Source: Isoetes taiwanensis
Taxonomy: Eukaryota > Streptophyta > Lycopodiopsida > Isoetales > Isoetaceae
DNA: 64,000 nt
Reading direction: 5' to 3'
Assembly: GCA_021234155.1 (NCBI GenBank)
Contig: JAJEKV010000026.1
Coordinates: forward strand, 1,984,001-2,048,000
Shown here: positions 43,381-54,935 of the stretch, in pieces
How the letters are laid out: each line of letters opens with the position of its first letter
Numbering within the stretch: position 1 is the first letter of the stretch
Translations under genes and position numbers: made by a program
Notes under the pieces: model-generated
What the model saw: only the letters and a program-made list of their open reading frames with translations
The model's database searches: none
Told to the model about the DNA's origin: nothing

Positions 43381-46300
43381 TTTATCTGCATCTTCATGGC
43401 TTAACTAGGATATGACAATGCTGCATGTCATGATGTGATCAATTTCGCTCATTCTGTTCTGAGGCTGAAGGACGTGATTTTCTTTCTGATGCAGTGGGGA
43501 GAATGTAGCTCGGTTGTTGGCATGGAGGGAAATATCACCTACTGTTAAGCGTCCTTTACAACGACAATGGGGTGAGGAAGCTGCCTCAAGCATCAGCTGT
43601 TCAGGACATAAACGTGAAGCCACCAATGCAAAGAAGGCCCTGATTTCCTGGTCTCTATTCTTTGCTCTTATTAGATACTATTGCATCTAAGAAAAGTGGC
43701 TGGAAAGTTGCTAAGGTTTTAGCTAAATGTATGCTTAATTTTTGTAGGTTAGAGGCCGAATCGATCAAGCATTCAATACCAAAGTATTGCCCTCTTCTTC
43801 CTGCTCCACGATCAACCCTTGCAGCTGCTTTCAGCCCAGATGGGAAAACAATAGCATCAACACAGTAAGAAACCTTATTCCTAATTTATCATTATCTAAT
43901 ACTGTCATTTAATCTAACATAAGTATTTTATCAGTGCACTTGACAATACTGTGAAGATTATTTGTTGTCAAACACGGGTTTGCTTGAAAGTGCTTACTGG
44001 ACATTGCAGAACTCCTGGGGTGGTGGGTGCCAAAACCTTGTCATAGACTTTAGTTCTGTATTATCTTTCTGTGGTATTTTAGAATGTTTTAACCAACAAT
44101 TTTTTGCTTTTTGCAACTGTGGTTCTGTATTATCTTTCTGTGGTATTTTAGAATGTTTTAACCAACAATTTTTTGCTTTTTGCAACTGTGATGTCTTTAT
44201 TTAACATGGGAAATATGCAGTGAGATAGTTTATCTGCGTTTTCACAGGTAAGCTTTCATCCAAGCAAACCAGAAGTGCTTGCAAGTGGCGGCCTTGACGA
44301 TGAAGTACGACTTTGGGATGCAAATACTGCTGAGTGCATTGGATCTCGTAAATTTTGTAGGTCATTCTGTCTATTATTATATATGTTTCAAGAATTAATG
44401 GTGCTGACTTTTATGGAAATGCTGTTGACAGATTATCCAATATCCTCTCTTGCTTTTCATGCTCAAGGGGATGTTCTTGCAGTTGCATCTGGCCAAAAGG
44501 TATTTTGTTTGGCCTTATTTTATGATTTCGTTTTGAAAAAGACGGGGAGGGAAGGAAGGCGAGACCATAAGGTTCAATATAGATATTACATCCGAACGAG
44601 CATGGTCCCCATAGTCAAATGATGTAATCTTTGCATAAAGAAGATCCTTCATAAAAAAAGGCAGTGTCCATCTCTAGAGCAGGCAGCAGGGCATCGAATC
44701 GGGTTTGGGCTTGGCCGCCATAGCCAGCCATCTCCAAAACAGGCAGCAGGGCTAAAAGCGAGAAAAAAAGAAAGGAAATTGTAGACTATCTGAACGGCCT
44801 AACCTAACTTTCTAACTAAATCTGAGCCGTCAAATGTAATCCATCTGTATGCAGGCTGAAATAGTTTCTGATATGATATTTTGTGGCACGCTTTGAACCA
44901 AAGATATTTTTGTGCCCATTTAGGATTTGGCCTCTCCTTTTAAAAGTTTTTTTTAATCAAAGAAATAGCAAATTCAATCTCAGCCCTTAGATCTGCGCCA
45001 TTTGGGGCCGATTCATAAGGGGACATGCGCCAAAGAAGGATTCTAAAATAATGAGCCAAAGCCACTGTGGCAGGAGAAGGAAATTATCGTTATCAAAGCA
45101 CATATATTAAATTTTTTTTGGGGGGAGATGTTCTCTGAAAATGTTATATCAGTTATCTGTTGTGCATCTATCGATCTCAAATAAGCTTTGTTATGAGTAC
45201 TTAAATGTTTTTCGACCTTTTTTTCGGGGAGAATGATTGTTTTTTAAAAATGTGATCTCAGTTATTTGAACTTGTGCTCGATTTTGTGGGGTTCAAATAG
45301 CTTTGTTATAAATACTTAATGTTTTTCCTTTTTTTTGGTTCTTTTGTTAGCCTGTTAAAATGTTTGTGGTGGCTTTATCGTTACAGCTATACATTTGGCA
45401 GTATACTAAAGAAGGTGATGCCTCAGCTCCAACGATTGTATTGGAAACTCCACGCATGCTTCGAGCAGTGCATTTTCATCCTCTTGCAGCTCCACTTCTA
45501 TTAACAGCCGAGGTTCTTGAGTAATTATGGTTTATATCAACTGCATCTTTTTGTCTTGCTAATATATAGTAGCTGCACTTCCAATACCCATTGACAGGTA
45601 AACCATCTAATAAGTGCAGCCGAAGCAGCAGCTGTCTCTGCTAGTGCTAGTGCTAGTGCTAGTGCTAGTGCTAGTGCTAGTGCTAGTGCTAGTGCTAGTG
45701 CTAGTGCTAGTGCTAGTGCTAGTGCTAGTGCTTGTGCTGGTGCAAAACTCCGTTGCATGAAGCTTAGGCTTTGGCCTTATGACATCAAGGATCCAAGCAC
45801 TTTGCTTGATCCAGAGACGTGTCGGTTGACCATTCCTCATGCAGTCTTGTACAGGTGAGTTTGTGTTGTTCCTTTTGCAAGTTTGTACCAAAAACATCAA
45901 GCACTAATCATCTTATTCTGCGATATATGCAGTGAAATTGGAACAGATTTTTCTCCATGTGGTCGGTTCTTAGCAGCATGTGTGTGTCAGCACCCCATAT
46001 CTACACAATACGAGCTACAGATATATAGTCTAGAAAAGGCAACGTAAGCATCTGTTTTTTTGCTCAGATTAGAAAGCATGTATGTTGTTTAAGTGAAACT
46101 ATGCATGCAGTTTCGGGGAGGTGCTTGCCTCTAGAGCTGTGAGGGCAGCACACTGTTTAACATCTATACAGGTATCCTTTCCAATCATTATAATAAGTAA
46201 ATCTACACTCTGCAAAAGAATATTCTGATGAAGGTTACGTTTTCTTTGCAGTTTTCCCCAACTTCAGGGCATATTGTTCTTGCCTATGGTCGTCAGCATC

Positions 46301-47107
46301 ATTCTCTCTTGTGTAGTGTTGTCTTGGATGCACCAATATACACAATATTAGAGGTATACACCGTATGCTCTTAAATTCTAACCTGGGAATATAGCAGACT
46401 AATTGAAGTATATATTTGTGTTTTTAAATAATTACATAGCATTCTTGTATCCTAAGTCTTTCTTAGGTTTGTTAAATTGCATAGAATCGTAAGTAAATTG
46501 CATGACATAAAAGACAGAAGTGAGATTCCACATGTTGTAGCAGATGCACGCCTCCTTTCGTCTGTATCTTATGCAAATGGTTTGAAGAAGCATAACCTTG
46601 GCTGTTTCGCCTTGGCACTCCGAAGCATATAATTGTCATCTTCTGCTCCTTGAATGCAGGTTTATCGTGTTGATGATGACTTGCGGCTTGTGAGAATGTT
46701 GCCAAGTGCAAAAGATGAGGTGAATGTCGCTTGTTTTCATCCACAAATAGGAGGTGGACTTGTGTATGGAACAAGAGTAAGTTTTCAAGTGCCTTTATTT
46801 TATCCCTTATATAATAAATAGGATAGTGCATCTGATGAAGTTTATTTGTATGACACGAAACTGCAGGATGGGAAACTATGCATCCTTCATCATCATTGGG
46901 AGACCTGGTCTGTGCAGTCGGAGAATGACTTTTTGGAGGTATCTATATGCATTGCATTTGCAGTGGACAGGCCATCTACATTTGTTTTATAATTCAGTTG
47001 GCCATAACTTATGTGAGTTTCCTGATATTGTGATCATTGTTTTTTTCTAGCTTGAAAGCAATGATCCTTTTCACCTAGATATGTCATTGGAAGAGAGAGA
47101 CTACTGA
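43253..47107 (+). CDS. AMBRA1-like WD40-repeat protein, 14 exons
   Basis: The model has exons 43253-43329, 43495-43650, 43748-43864, 43935-44022, 44248-44347, 44432-44499, 45387-45512, 45598-45854, 45933-46043, 46111-46171, 46252-46353, 46660-46776, 46867-46938 and 47051-47107. All introns are GT-AG and the sum is 1509 nt (502 residues). Residues 92-108 carry CPLLPAPRSTLAAAFSPDG, the hallmark of plant AMBRA1-like proteins (Arabidopsis At1g04140 and At5g43930 type). WD40 blades follow (DNTVKII, DDEVRLWD, KLYIWQY). Later come CRLTIPHAV, the SPCGRFLAACV segment, FSPTSGHIVLAYGR and NVACFHPQIGGGLVYGT. Animal AMBRA1 is an autophagy scaffold and a CUL4-DDB1 substrate receptor; the plant role is inferred. 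The protein seems shorter than the Arabidopsis homologues, mainly in the middle. The blade-2 motif reads GHCRTPGVV where relatives have a Trp. Exon 1 is the least certain part. Confidence 0.88.
44053..44190 (+). repeat. 69-bp tandem duplication in intron 4
   Basis: Two exact copies (44053-44121 and 44122-44190) beginning GTTCTGTATTATCTTTCTG. They lie entirely within the intron between exons 4 and 5 and leave both splice sites intact. Confidence 0.9.
45640..45732 (+). repeat. coding hexanucleotide microsatellite (AGTGCT)n in exon 8
   Basis: One GCT and 15 AGTGCT units encode alternating Ser and Ala at about residues 258-289 of the AMBRA1-like protein. The tract sits between the blade ending LLLTAEVNHLIS and the conserved MKLRLWPYDIKDP. 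The length is a multiple of 3, so the frame survives expansion. The opposite-strand Ala-Leu and Thr-Ser frames are shadows. Confidence 0.9.
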
Positions 47108-48176
47108 TGAATTGTTTGCTCTTACTCTTTGTCCAGGTATCTCCCCACTTCCTCATATCCCTGTTTTGCTATATTTTACCTACAATCTCAAATGTTACTG
47201 CAGATGCAAATTGTCGCTAATGGATGTTAAGCAGTGTTCGGTCCTGACTTTGAAGCACAGTATACAATACTCTTTACTGGTTGAATAGTGAGGGGCATGA
47301 TCACATGGTTTACCAACAAAATTTCCAATGTATGCTTGTTCATAATCAAATTTCACTGGATCAAAGACTTGTTATTCTTGCATTGTATTGCCTGACAAAA
47401 ACATGTATGTCAAGGACAGGTATTAAACCAGAATTTAATTGTCATAGTCTAGTAAATTGTAACAATGAACATAGCAAATAGAAATAAAGGCATCTTCACT
47501 GAGTGGTGCTTGCAATTATATCGCTCAACATTCTTGAGGTAAAAGACCATCCAAGGCTAACTTGGAATTTGATAGACTACATTAATAATGTGGTGAAGTA
47601 CAATTGCAACAGGGTTGTGAAGTACAACTGCAACAACAGGGTTGCGCATTGACTGAAACTAAAAAGAGAAAAGCAGAGAATGCTAACCCTGTTGTATGGA
47701 AAATCGTCTTGTGATCATATAGTTTATTATCATCAGAATCAGAAAATGTTATGATGTGTGCTTTGAGCATTGCTACAGTCTGAAAAACCTACAATATGTA
47801 ATGAAGCATAGCCTATGGCCTATTGTTAATGCCACTGCTTGGATTTTGCTACAGCTTTGAGACACTTGGCATAAAAATATGGATGTTTCCTAGAAAATAG
47901 TCATTCCTTTCATTTGCATAAGCATAATTCTTTTATGCTGATGCATCGAATTTCCAAAATCCATGAAAGATGATATCCAAAATTGCTTGTAGATCCTTGA
48001 ACAACCCTTATTCGCTACTCCATAAAAAACAGATCACTCTATTGGGGAATGTTCTAACTCCAAGAACAACCTGCGGAACTAGAGCAGCCTGCAAAAGCAG
48101 TCAAAGGACAGTGATCAGCCTGCTTATTTGGTTCAAAATCCAACTTTTGTTGGCCCAACTTTAGCATCTAACACAA
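47108..48176. other. 3' region of the AMBRA1-like gene, including a dispersed duplicate
   Basis: Probable 3' UTR and flank. About 213 bp at 47302-47515 (from ACATGGTTTACCAACAAA to GTGGTGCTTGCAAT) recur at 52104-52316 with few differences. No poly(A) signal was fixed. Confidence 0.6.
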
Positions 48177-48431
48177 ATGCTATGGATTTCACTGAAATCC
48201 TTTGGAAAAGGACATGCTATTGAGCTAGAGATTCAATCTTCAGCTTTGATTCCCCCTGGTCAAGATGCTGACCCTATAATAAATGGGGCACAGACACATG
48301 TTCCACCTACCTGTGAGCTACTGACCAGCCAGCAAGCATTGACCAATGCAAAGGTGGCTTCAGATTTTACCAATTCAGCACCTCTCCAGCTAGCAGAAGT
48401 GACCAACAAAGGCTCTCCACAGTCGCCATGA
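48177..48431 (+). other. unrecognised 84-codon open frame
   Basis: The frame encodes a polar peptide (for example ALIPPGQDADPIINGAQTHV) without a known domain. A word of about 20 bp (CTATTCGCTACTCCA) occurs just left of it at 48003 and just right at 48450, so it may be the middle of a small duplication. It could be an exon of an unseen gene or chance. Confidence 0.2.
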
Positions 48432-49335
48432 TCCTTTACAAACAACCCCTATTCGCTACTCCAATCAAGATGGTTGATTATAATAACTGCGAAGACCATG
48501 AGAAGGATACCAACCAATATAATATCGCTATTAAGTGGCTTTTGTTCTGAGTTTGCTAAATGTGCCATAGATTCACACTTCTATATATGTGCTTGTAAAA
48601 AGTTCTGTACATGAAACATGTTTCATACCTTGTCATATTGTCTCAAAACAGCCAACCAACTCCTGCTCTTCAACTTAGCATGGTACTGACAGATGGAGAT
48701 TGTAACTACAAATGAACCGATCTACCATATCCCATGGGCAATTGGTTAGGCAGCTCCATATTCATATTACCTTGCATGCATACTGATTCAATTCAAAAGC
48801 CCCGTCATACTGCATCAATAGACTCAATTCTTCTACAGACGCTCAAATTAGCTTCTAAGATCTCTTCCACCAGCATGAAATGACAGACCGTTCATGCTCA
48901 TGTGGGGAGCCCTATCAATTTGTTTGACTTTTGTGCCTTGTTTACAATGGAGCCTGCTTTCTACATAGATTCGACATCGAAAGGAGGTTGGGGATCATAC
49001 TCGTTGAGCAGCTGACAGGCTTTGGCAATCTCTTCTCCTTGCAACAACGAAGCCAAAAATATCCCCTTATCTATTCCGAAAGAAACCCCTGGAGATATGA
49101 TAATCTTTTCCTTCACAACAAAAACAAAACACCTACTTAATCCTTCTCAACAGAGCAATTAAATATTAAAGCTTTAAAGTAGCTTCAAATTTCGCCAAAT
49201 CATCATAAACAAACTAATGGGTAGTAGCTCTCGGGCCGTAAGGCCTACAACTCCAAGCTATGATGGTGCCAGTGCAAACAAAAGTAGTAAATATAGAAGT
49301 TTGGTGTGGCTGAAAGCTCAAAACAAAAATCCACA
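48432..49335. other. noncoding stretch, nothing recognised
   Basis: Broken by stops in all frames; no repeat or motif stands out. Confidence 0.4.
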
Positions 49336-49518
49336 TTATAATTCAATCACTGGAAGAAAGAGAAAAAGAAGGATCACCTTTCTAATCCAAGTTCTTGCAG
49401 CGGCAAGTCCTGGACTTGAGCATCCTGGAACTATGAGGGTATGGGGAGATGGTGCCATAGCCCTATAGAGGCCGAGCTCATGTGAGCTGGACTCCGATCT
49501 CGATTTCTTGTCTGCCAA
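49336..49518 (-). other. possible first exon of a - strand gene
   Basis: The frame starts MADKKSRSESSSHELGLYRA and reaches AAARTWIRK, after which AAG|GTGATCC at about 49379 would serve as a donor. The composition (Ser-rich start, then a small hydrophobic stretch) looks like a real N-terminus. No downstream exon is recognised towards 47 kb, so the gene is unproven and the product unknown. Confidence 0.25.
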
Positions 49519-49623
49519 ATGAAACCGAAACGTGACGAAATTGCGTCGTAAGATCTGTAGCCCTAGATCTAAGCCGTCCGATCTAGGGCTGGATACAACA
49601 TACTAAAACATTATAATATAGGA

Positions 49624-51290
49624 TTGACTACGAGTGTGGTGGACATGAGCTACTTTGGCGCTTCTTGGAGGTCGGGTGGTCTTCTGGCCACGGAACTTGA
49701 TCCCCAGGGCACTGTCGACGTTCTGAGTCCATTGGCAGAGCCAAATCGCGGTTCCGGAGAGGGGATATCGCCCGTCGGTCCCCAGGGCCTTGGGGAGAGG
49801 AAATTCGGGGCAAGCAGCTTCCGGGGGGATTTTTAGGTCCCCGCTCTGGCGTCAATCACCCCCACTCCACGTCAAGACACGGCGCAAGGTCCCGGACGAA
49901 TCTGACAAGGAGAGGGCCTCCGAAACGTAAACCCAGTGGGTTGCCAAGTTCTAGAAGGGTTTGCGTTTTGGGGGCCGAGTTTTGGTCTGTTGCAGTTGGG
50001 ACGTGGCAAAGAAGTTCTTAGCCGGTGAACGCGAGCAAGAGGAACTGGCAACGGAGTTTGGGCCTGTCCTCCTCCCGATGTGGCAATTAGAAGTCGGGGC
50101 TTTTGCAAAGTGGCAAGACATTCATAAATTTGTAATTAATGCATTGTACGAAAATAAATTCTGATTTTTTGCCACTGGATTCCTAATTCATCTCCAAAGA
50201 CACCCCAATTTTGAATTTTCGAGAAGGTCTAGGCTAAAGGGTTAGCATTAGAACGGTCGGGGCAGCCCATTCTGGGGGCAACCGAGTGGCACCCTTCCCC
50301 AAGTCAAACGAGGCCGGGGACCTTGCGCGGGGCTCCCTCACAAGAGGGGAGAGTCCTGGGACTCCCAGAGGCGGGATCCAAAAACAGTTCCCCGAGGAAG
50401 CCCTTCCTGGCAAATCCCACAGGGGGGCCGCGACGCTAACGAAAGCACCCTCCCGGCCCTGCCCCTATCCGGATTGTTGGATCCTCCATTCAGGGGACCC
50501 CTCTTCGAAGGCCCAAAAGATACCAGATCGGTCCCGGAGAACTTGTCAAACCAAGAGCGCCCCGAGGCCGACCTTGTAGAAACCGCAGTGTTTTGTCGTT
50601 CGCACCGGAAGGCTCGAATGGCAAATCGACCTCGCCAAGTCGTCCTGGAATGGTGAAATTACCCTAGGGAGTAAGTTACAAGGTCGGTTTTGCAAAAGAA
50701 AGAAACACTCACGCCCTCCACGACAAGATCCCAGATCCACATCCTAGGCCAATTGACTACGAGTGTGGTGGACATGAGCTACTTTGGCGCTTCTTGAGGT
50801 CGGTTGGTCTTCCGCCACGCGTAAACTTGGTCCCTGTGGCAATGTCGACGTTTCGAGTCCATTGGCGAGCCAAATCATGGTTCCCGGAGAGGGGAGTTCG
50901 CCTGCCGGTCCCTGTGGCCTTGGGGAGAGGAAATTCGGGCAAGCGGCTTAGGGATTTTAGGGTCCCCGCTCAAGGCGTCAACACCCCCTCCCACGCCAAG
51001 ACACCTACGCAAGGTCCCTGGATGAATCGACAAGGAGAGGGCATCCAAATGTAAACCCCGTGGGTTGCCGTGTTCTAGAAGGGTTTGGCGCTTTGGGGGG
51101 CGAAAGTTTTGGTCTATTGCGGTTGGGATGTGGCCGAGAAGTCAAGTACCGAGAACGCGGAGCAAGGGGAACTGACGGAACGGAGTTTGGGTCTGTCCTC
51201 CTTCCGATGTGGCAATTAGAAGTCGGGAGGCGCTTTTGCAGTGGCAAGACATTCATAAATTCGTAATTAATGCATTGTACGAATTTAAGC
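49624..51290 (+). repeat. R1 dispersed repeat, tandem units C1 and C2
   Basis: TGACTACGAGTGTGGTGGAC begins a unit at 49624 and again at 50755 (period about 1131 bp). Both units end in AGACATTCATAAATT followed by GTAATTAATGCATTGTACGA. The second unit stops at about 51290 and lacks the right half. The units are diverged from each other and are inverted copies of the repeats at 6421 and 21233. Confidence 0.75.
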
Positions 51291-52103
51291 AAGCATGGAT
51301 TTAAAAATGCTGCATCCAATGGATTTATCAAGGTTCAATTCCTAGAAGGAATAAATTTAATTGTTGTTGAGTAATGATATTCACTATGGTATTAATGTTG
51401 TTGAGGAAAAACAAGATGTTCATCACAATGCATTGCCAAAATACACAATTTATTCACAATGTGGCCATAAACACAATTTATCTACACAAATCCATGTTTT
51501 GGCAACCATGCAAAAGCCATGTATTCACATTCCACCATGGATTTTGATCACCTTGTATACGAATTTGATTTGTACACAAATCTAAGGTCAACTTTGAAGT
51601 ATTGGGCAAGTGGTTTAGCTTTTCTAGGTTTTTCTAGACATACGGTACTTTGAGTTTAGGGTTTCCAAGGTAGTGGTCTGGATTGAATTATTTTTAGCAT
51701 ATTCCATGATATGCTCTCGACCAACGCCCCAAATTTACATAAAGAGAGATTTAACCATATTTCTACTACAACTGTATATATGCTATCAAAAGTAACACCA
51801 TCCATTTGAAAAAAAAGCCCAAGACGTTTGACGTAGAATCTCAATTCATTGTTTAGAAAAACTTTACATGCGTGATTATCAAACACAAGCAAACACAATC
51901 AAACACAAGGTTGTAAGGCATGTTTTCAAATTTAAATATTTGGAATAGTTTATTATGTCATTATGTCCAACATAGGTTGTAAGTTATGTTTTCCACTTCA
52001 TGCCAAATATTTGAAAATTTATTACCATCATTATCTTGCTGCACATAGGCCCACAATGTGTTTTTTTCTTTGAACTTTATAAGATCCACCAGCTATTTTT
52101 ACA
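51291..52103. other. noncoding AT-rich stretch, nothing recognised
   Basis: Short open frames only. Confidence 0.4.
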
Positions 52104-52316
52104 CATGGTTTACCAACAAATTTCCAATGTATGCTTGTTCATAATCAAATTTCACTTGATCAAAGACTTGTTATTCTTGCATTGCATTGCCTGACAAAAA
52201 CATGTATGTCAAGGACAGGTATTAAACCAGAATTTAATTTTCATAGTCTAGTAAATTGTAACAATGAACATAGCAAATAGAAATAAAGGCATCTTCACTA
52301 TGTGGTGCTTGCAATT
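52104..52316 (+). repeat. duplicate of the AMBRA1-like gene 3' flank
   Basis: Matches 47302-47515 over about 213 bp in the same orientation. Both copies end at GTGGTGCTTGCAAT and then diverge. Confidence 0.85.
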
Positions 52317-52825
52317 CTTCTTTTTGTAGATTGATATTCTAAGTGCCTATCTATCTTACATCTATGTTCTCTTATTTTAATTCATCATTCTAATAATGTG
52401 AATGTAGTAGTCACAACCAAAAGATTCCAAACTAAAAATGAGCATTTTTTATTTCTTCAACAATCCGGAAAAACATAGGGCAGAAGAACAAAACTATACG
52501 TATCTGCAGCAAAGGCATCTTCACATGCATATGTATAGAACCAATAAACAACAAAAAAAAAGGATTTGATTCTTCTTTTTGTAGATTGATATTCTAAGTG
52601 CCTATCTATCTTACATCTATGTTCTCTTATTTTAATTCATCATTCTAATAATGTGAACGTAGTAGTCACAACCAAAAGATTCGAAATTAAAAATGAGCAT
52701 TTTTTATTTCTTCAACAATCCGGAAAAACACAGGGCAGAAGAACAAAACTATAATGATTCTGCAAAAAAAGGCATCTTCACATGCATATGTGTAGAACCA
52801 ATAAACAACAAAAAAAAGGATGGTA
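52316..52825 (+). repeat. 255-bp tandem duplication
   Basis: TTCTTCTTTTTGTAGATTGA starts copies at about 52315 and 52570. Each copy runs through ACAATCCGGAAAAACA to AATAAACAACAAAAAAA. Differences are few. Confidence 0.9.
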
Positions 52826-53040
52826 GGTAGAAAAAAGTTTCTTACACTTAAGAATTTTTCAACGGGAGTCTCCAAAAAATTGCTCAACTGTCTCCCATTG
52901 TATCAATAGCAACTTTGAAATCATTCTTGGACCAAAATCTTCTTACTGCCTGCAGATCCAATGATATCAGAAAAAGCTCTCCAAGCATCTTCTCACAATA
53001 GTAATGTAATTTTAGGTGCAATGATGATAACCATGATAAT

Positions 53041-54091
53041 GGTGCGTACATGTCAACCAGGGTGCTATCTAGAGCTTCTGATTGGAGTGCACTTTGTATA
53101 ATCTCCTTGTGAATGAGTATTACTTCTTTTATTGCACCTATGCATGCACATGCTTCAAGACACTAAGAAATGTAACACGGTCTGGTTTTATGCCCTGCTC
53201 TTTCATATCCTGAAAACAGTGAAGAGCCTGAACACCCTTACCAGATTGTGCATACGTTGAGATGATTGCATTCCACAATACTAAATTTGGTTTAACGCCT
53301 TCTTGCATCCTCTCAAAGAACTAAAATGCCAAATGACATTCTCCATGATGATCCTGCAATCATTGTTCCCTAGGATACCACATCTTTACTAGGCAAATAC
53401 TAGAAAACAGTGCATGCCTCATTTGGACTTCTACATTTAGCATATGTGTCATTGTGAGTGTTTCCCACAATATTATTACAATGAAAATCAAATTCAAAGA
53501 TCCAGTAATGAATAACTCTCACCTGCGGAAGAATGTCCATCATTGCACATGCTTTAAGACGGCAATAAAGACATGATTGTCACTCTTCACAACTGAAACC
53601 CCCATCATGTTGTGCAATATAATAGCAACGCGGCCTTGATCAAGCTTGGCATGGGCCATGATAATTGCAGCCCATGTATACTTACTTGGTTCTGCAATCT
53701 TCCAAAATACTTCGTTTGCTTCAATAAGACATCCATGGTAAGCAAAAGTCCGGATAAGATAGTCACCTAAGATGGAAACTGAATCAAGCCCACTATGGTC
53801 CAGAAGCCATTGCACACGCCTGCCACCCTCTAAATTTCTTTCCTTCTCGCACTTTTCCAAAATGCCATATGCGTGATTCCTGGTTATAATAGGTCCTTGC
53901 TTTGCCATAAATTCAGCATTGTAAAGTAAGTCAGGAAGACGAGAAGCCTCCTTAGACAAACTTTGCGAAATCCTGGACAGAAAGACCATAACAGCAAGGC
54001 ATCCAAAAAAATGAAAAAGGGGAGATACAATCCATGCCAAATCTGCTCGGAATTTACCTGCAGTTGCATGCCAGTTATCCGGTTGAAACAC
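53041..54091 (-). pseudogene. PLS-class pentatricopeptide repeat (PPR) pseudogene
   Basis: The - strand frame from 54091 contains PPR-like helices (YGILEKCEKERNLEGGRRVQ, NEVFWKIAEPSKYTWAAIIM) and ends after VFIAVLK at 53540. A one-base shift restores KACAMMDILPQ. Further on come NDTYAKCRSPNEACTVF, a stop, YLPSKDVVS, a stop and GTMIAG. Then, in yet another frame, FERMQEGVKPNLVLWNAIIS, YAQSGKGVQALHCFQDM, GIKPDRVTFLSVLK and finally LVDMYA near 53041. Such proteins bind organellar RNA. Several shifts and stops make this copy nonfunctional. No C-terminal E or DYW domain is visible, and the first 60 residues of the open frame are unlike PPRs. Confidence 0.85.
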
Positions 54092-54239
54092 CAGCCATCG
54101 AGCACGCAGATGACCGCCAATTTACAGGGAGCAGTAGGTTTTGAGCAGTCACAAGCATATCCTAAGTATATTCTGGCATATACCTAGGATATGCCACAAA
54201 CCCCATATAAACAAGGGTTTGCCCCCCTAGGGGCAACCC

Positions 54240-54935
54240 AAAAATGTGGGGAAAGGGGAAGGAAAAAAGAGTACGAGAAAAAAAAAAGCGAGAATAGAAA
54301 TGAAAAAAGAAGGTGGAGAGGAGGAAATGGAAGGGAAAAAAGGCACAGAAAAAAAGGAGAAGAGAGAAATAGTTGAGAGAGGAGGAAAAGGGAACGGAAA
54401 GGACATCGATAAAAGGGAAAGAAAAAAGGGAACAAAGGGGATAGAAGAAAAGGAAAATAGGAAAGGGTAAAAGGCAAAAGGGAGGGGAAAAAAGGAAAGA
54501 AAGAAAAAGAAAAGGGGAGAAAGGAAAAGCGGGGAGTGGGAAAATAGAAAAGGGAAACGTGAAAAAATGGGAAAAAGAGAAAAGTGAATGGGAGAAAGAG
54601 AAGCGTGGTGAAAGGCAAAGGGAAAAGGAAAAGGGGAAAAAGGAGCAACAAACTGGGAAAATAGAAAGGGGAAAGAAAAAAATAAAAATAAAAAAGGGAA
54701 AGGGAATAATGGGGAATGGGGAAAGGGAAAGGAAAAAAGGGAAAAAAGGGGAGGGCGAGAGGAGGGGCAAACATAAATGGGTAAAAAGGGGAAGGAAACA
54801 ATAGAAAAGGAAAAATGAAAAAGCGAGAAATAGAAAAGGGAAGAAAAGATGGGAGAAATGGGATAGTGGAAGACGAAAATTGGAAAATAAAAAAGCGAAA
54901 AGAAACAAGGGGAAAAAAACAAGGTGCTGCGCATA
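54240..54935. repeat. homopurine repeat block, copy 2
   Basis: About 700 bp almost purely A and G on the + strand, homologous in part to 2571-3480. It is bracketed by CTAGGGGCAACCC at about 54228 and GGGGGTTGCCCT at about 54936, an opposed pair that may be the ends of a mobile unit. Long - strand frames (up to 366 codons, Phe/Ser/Pro-rich) are composition artefacts. Confidence 0.85.

Noticed and set aside
45537-45900. - strand frames with Ala-Leu and Thr-Ser runs
   Set aside because: Shadows of the coding (AGTGCT)n microsatellite in exon 8 of the + strand gene.
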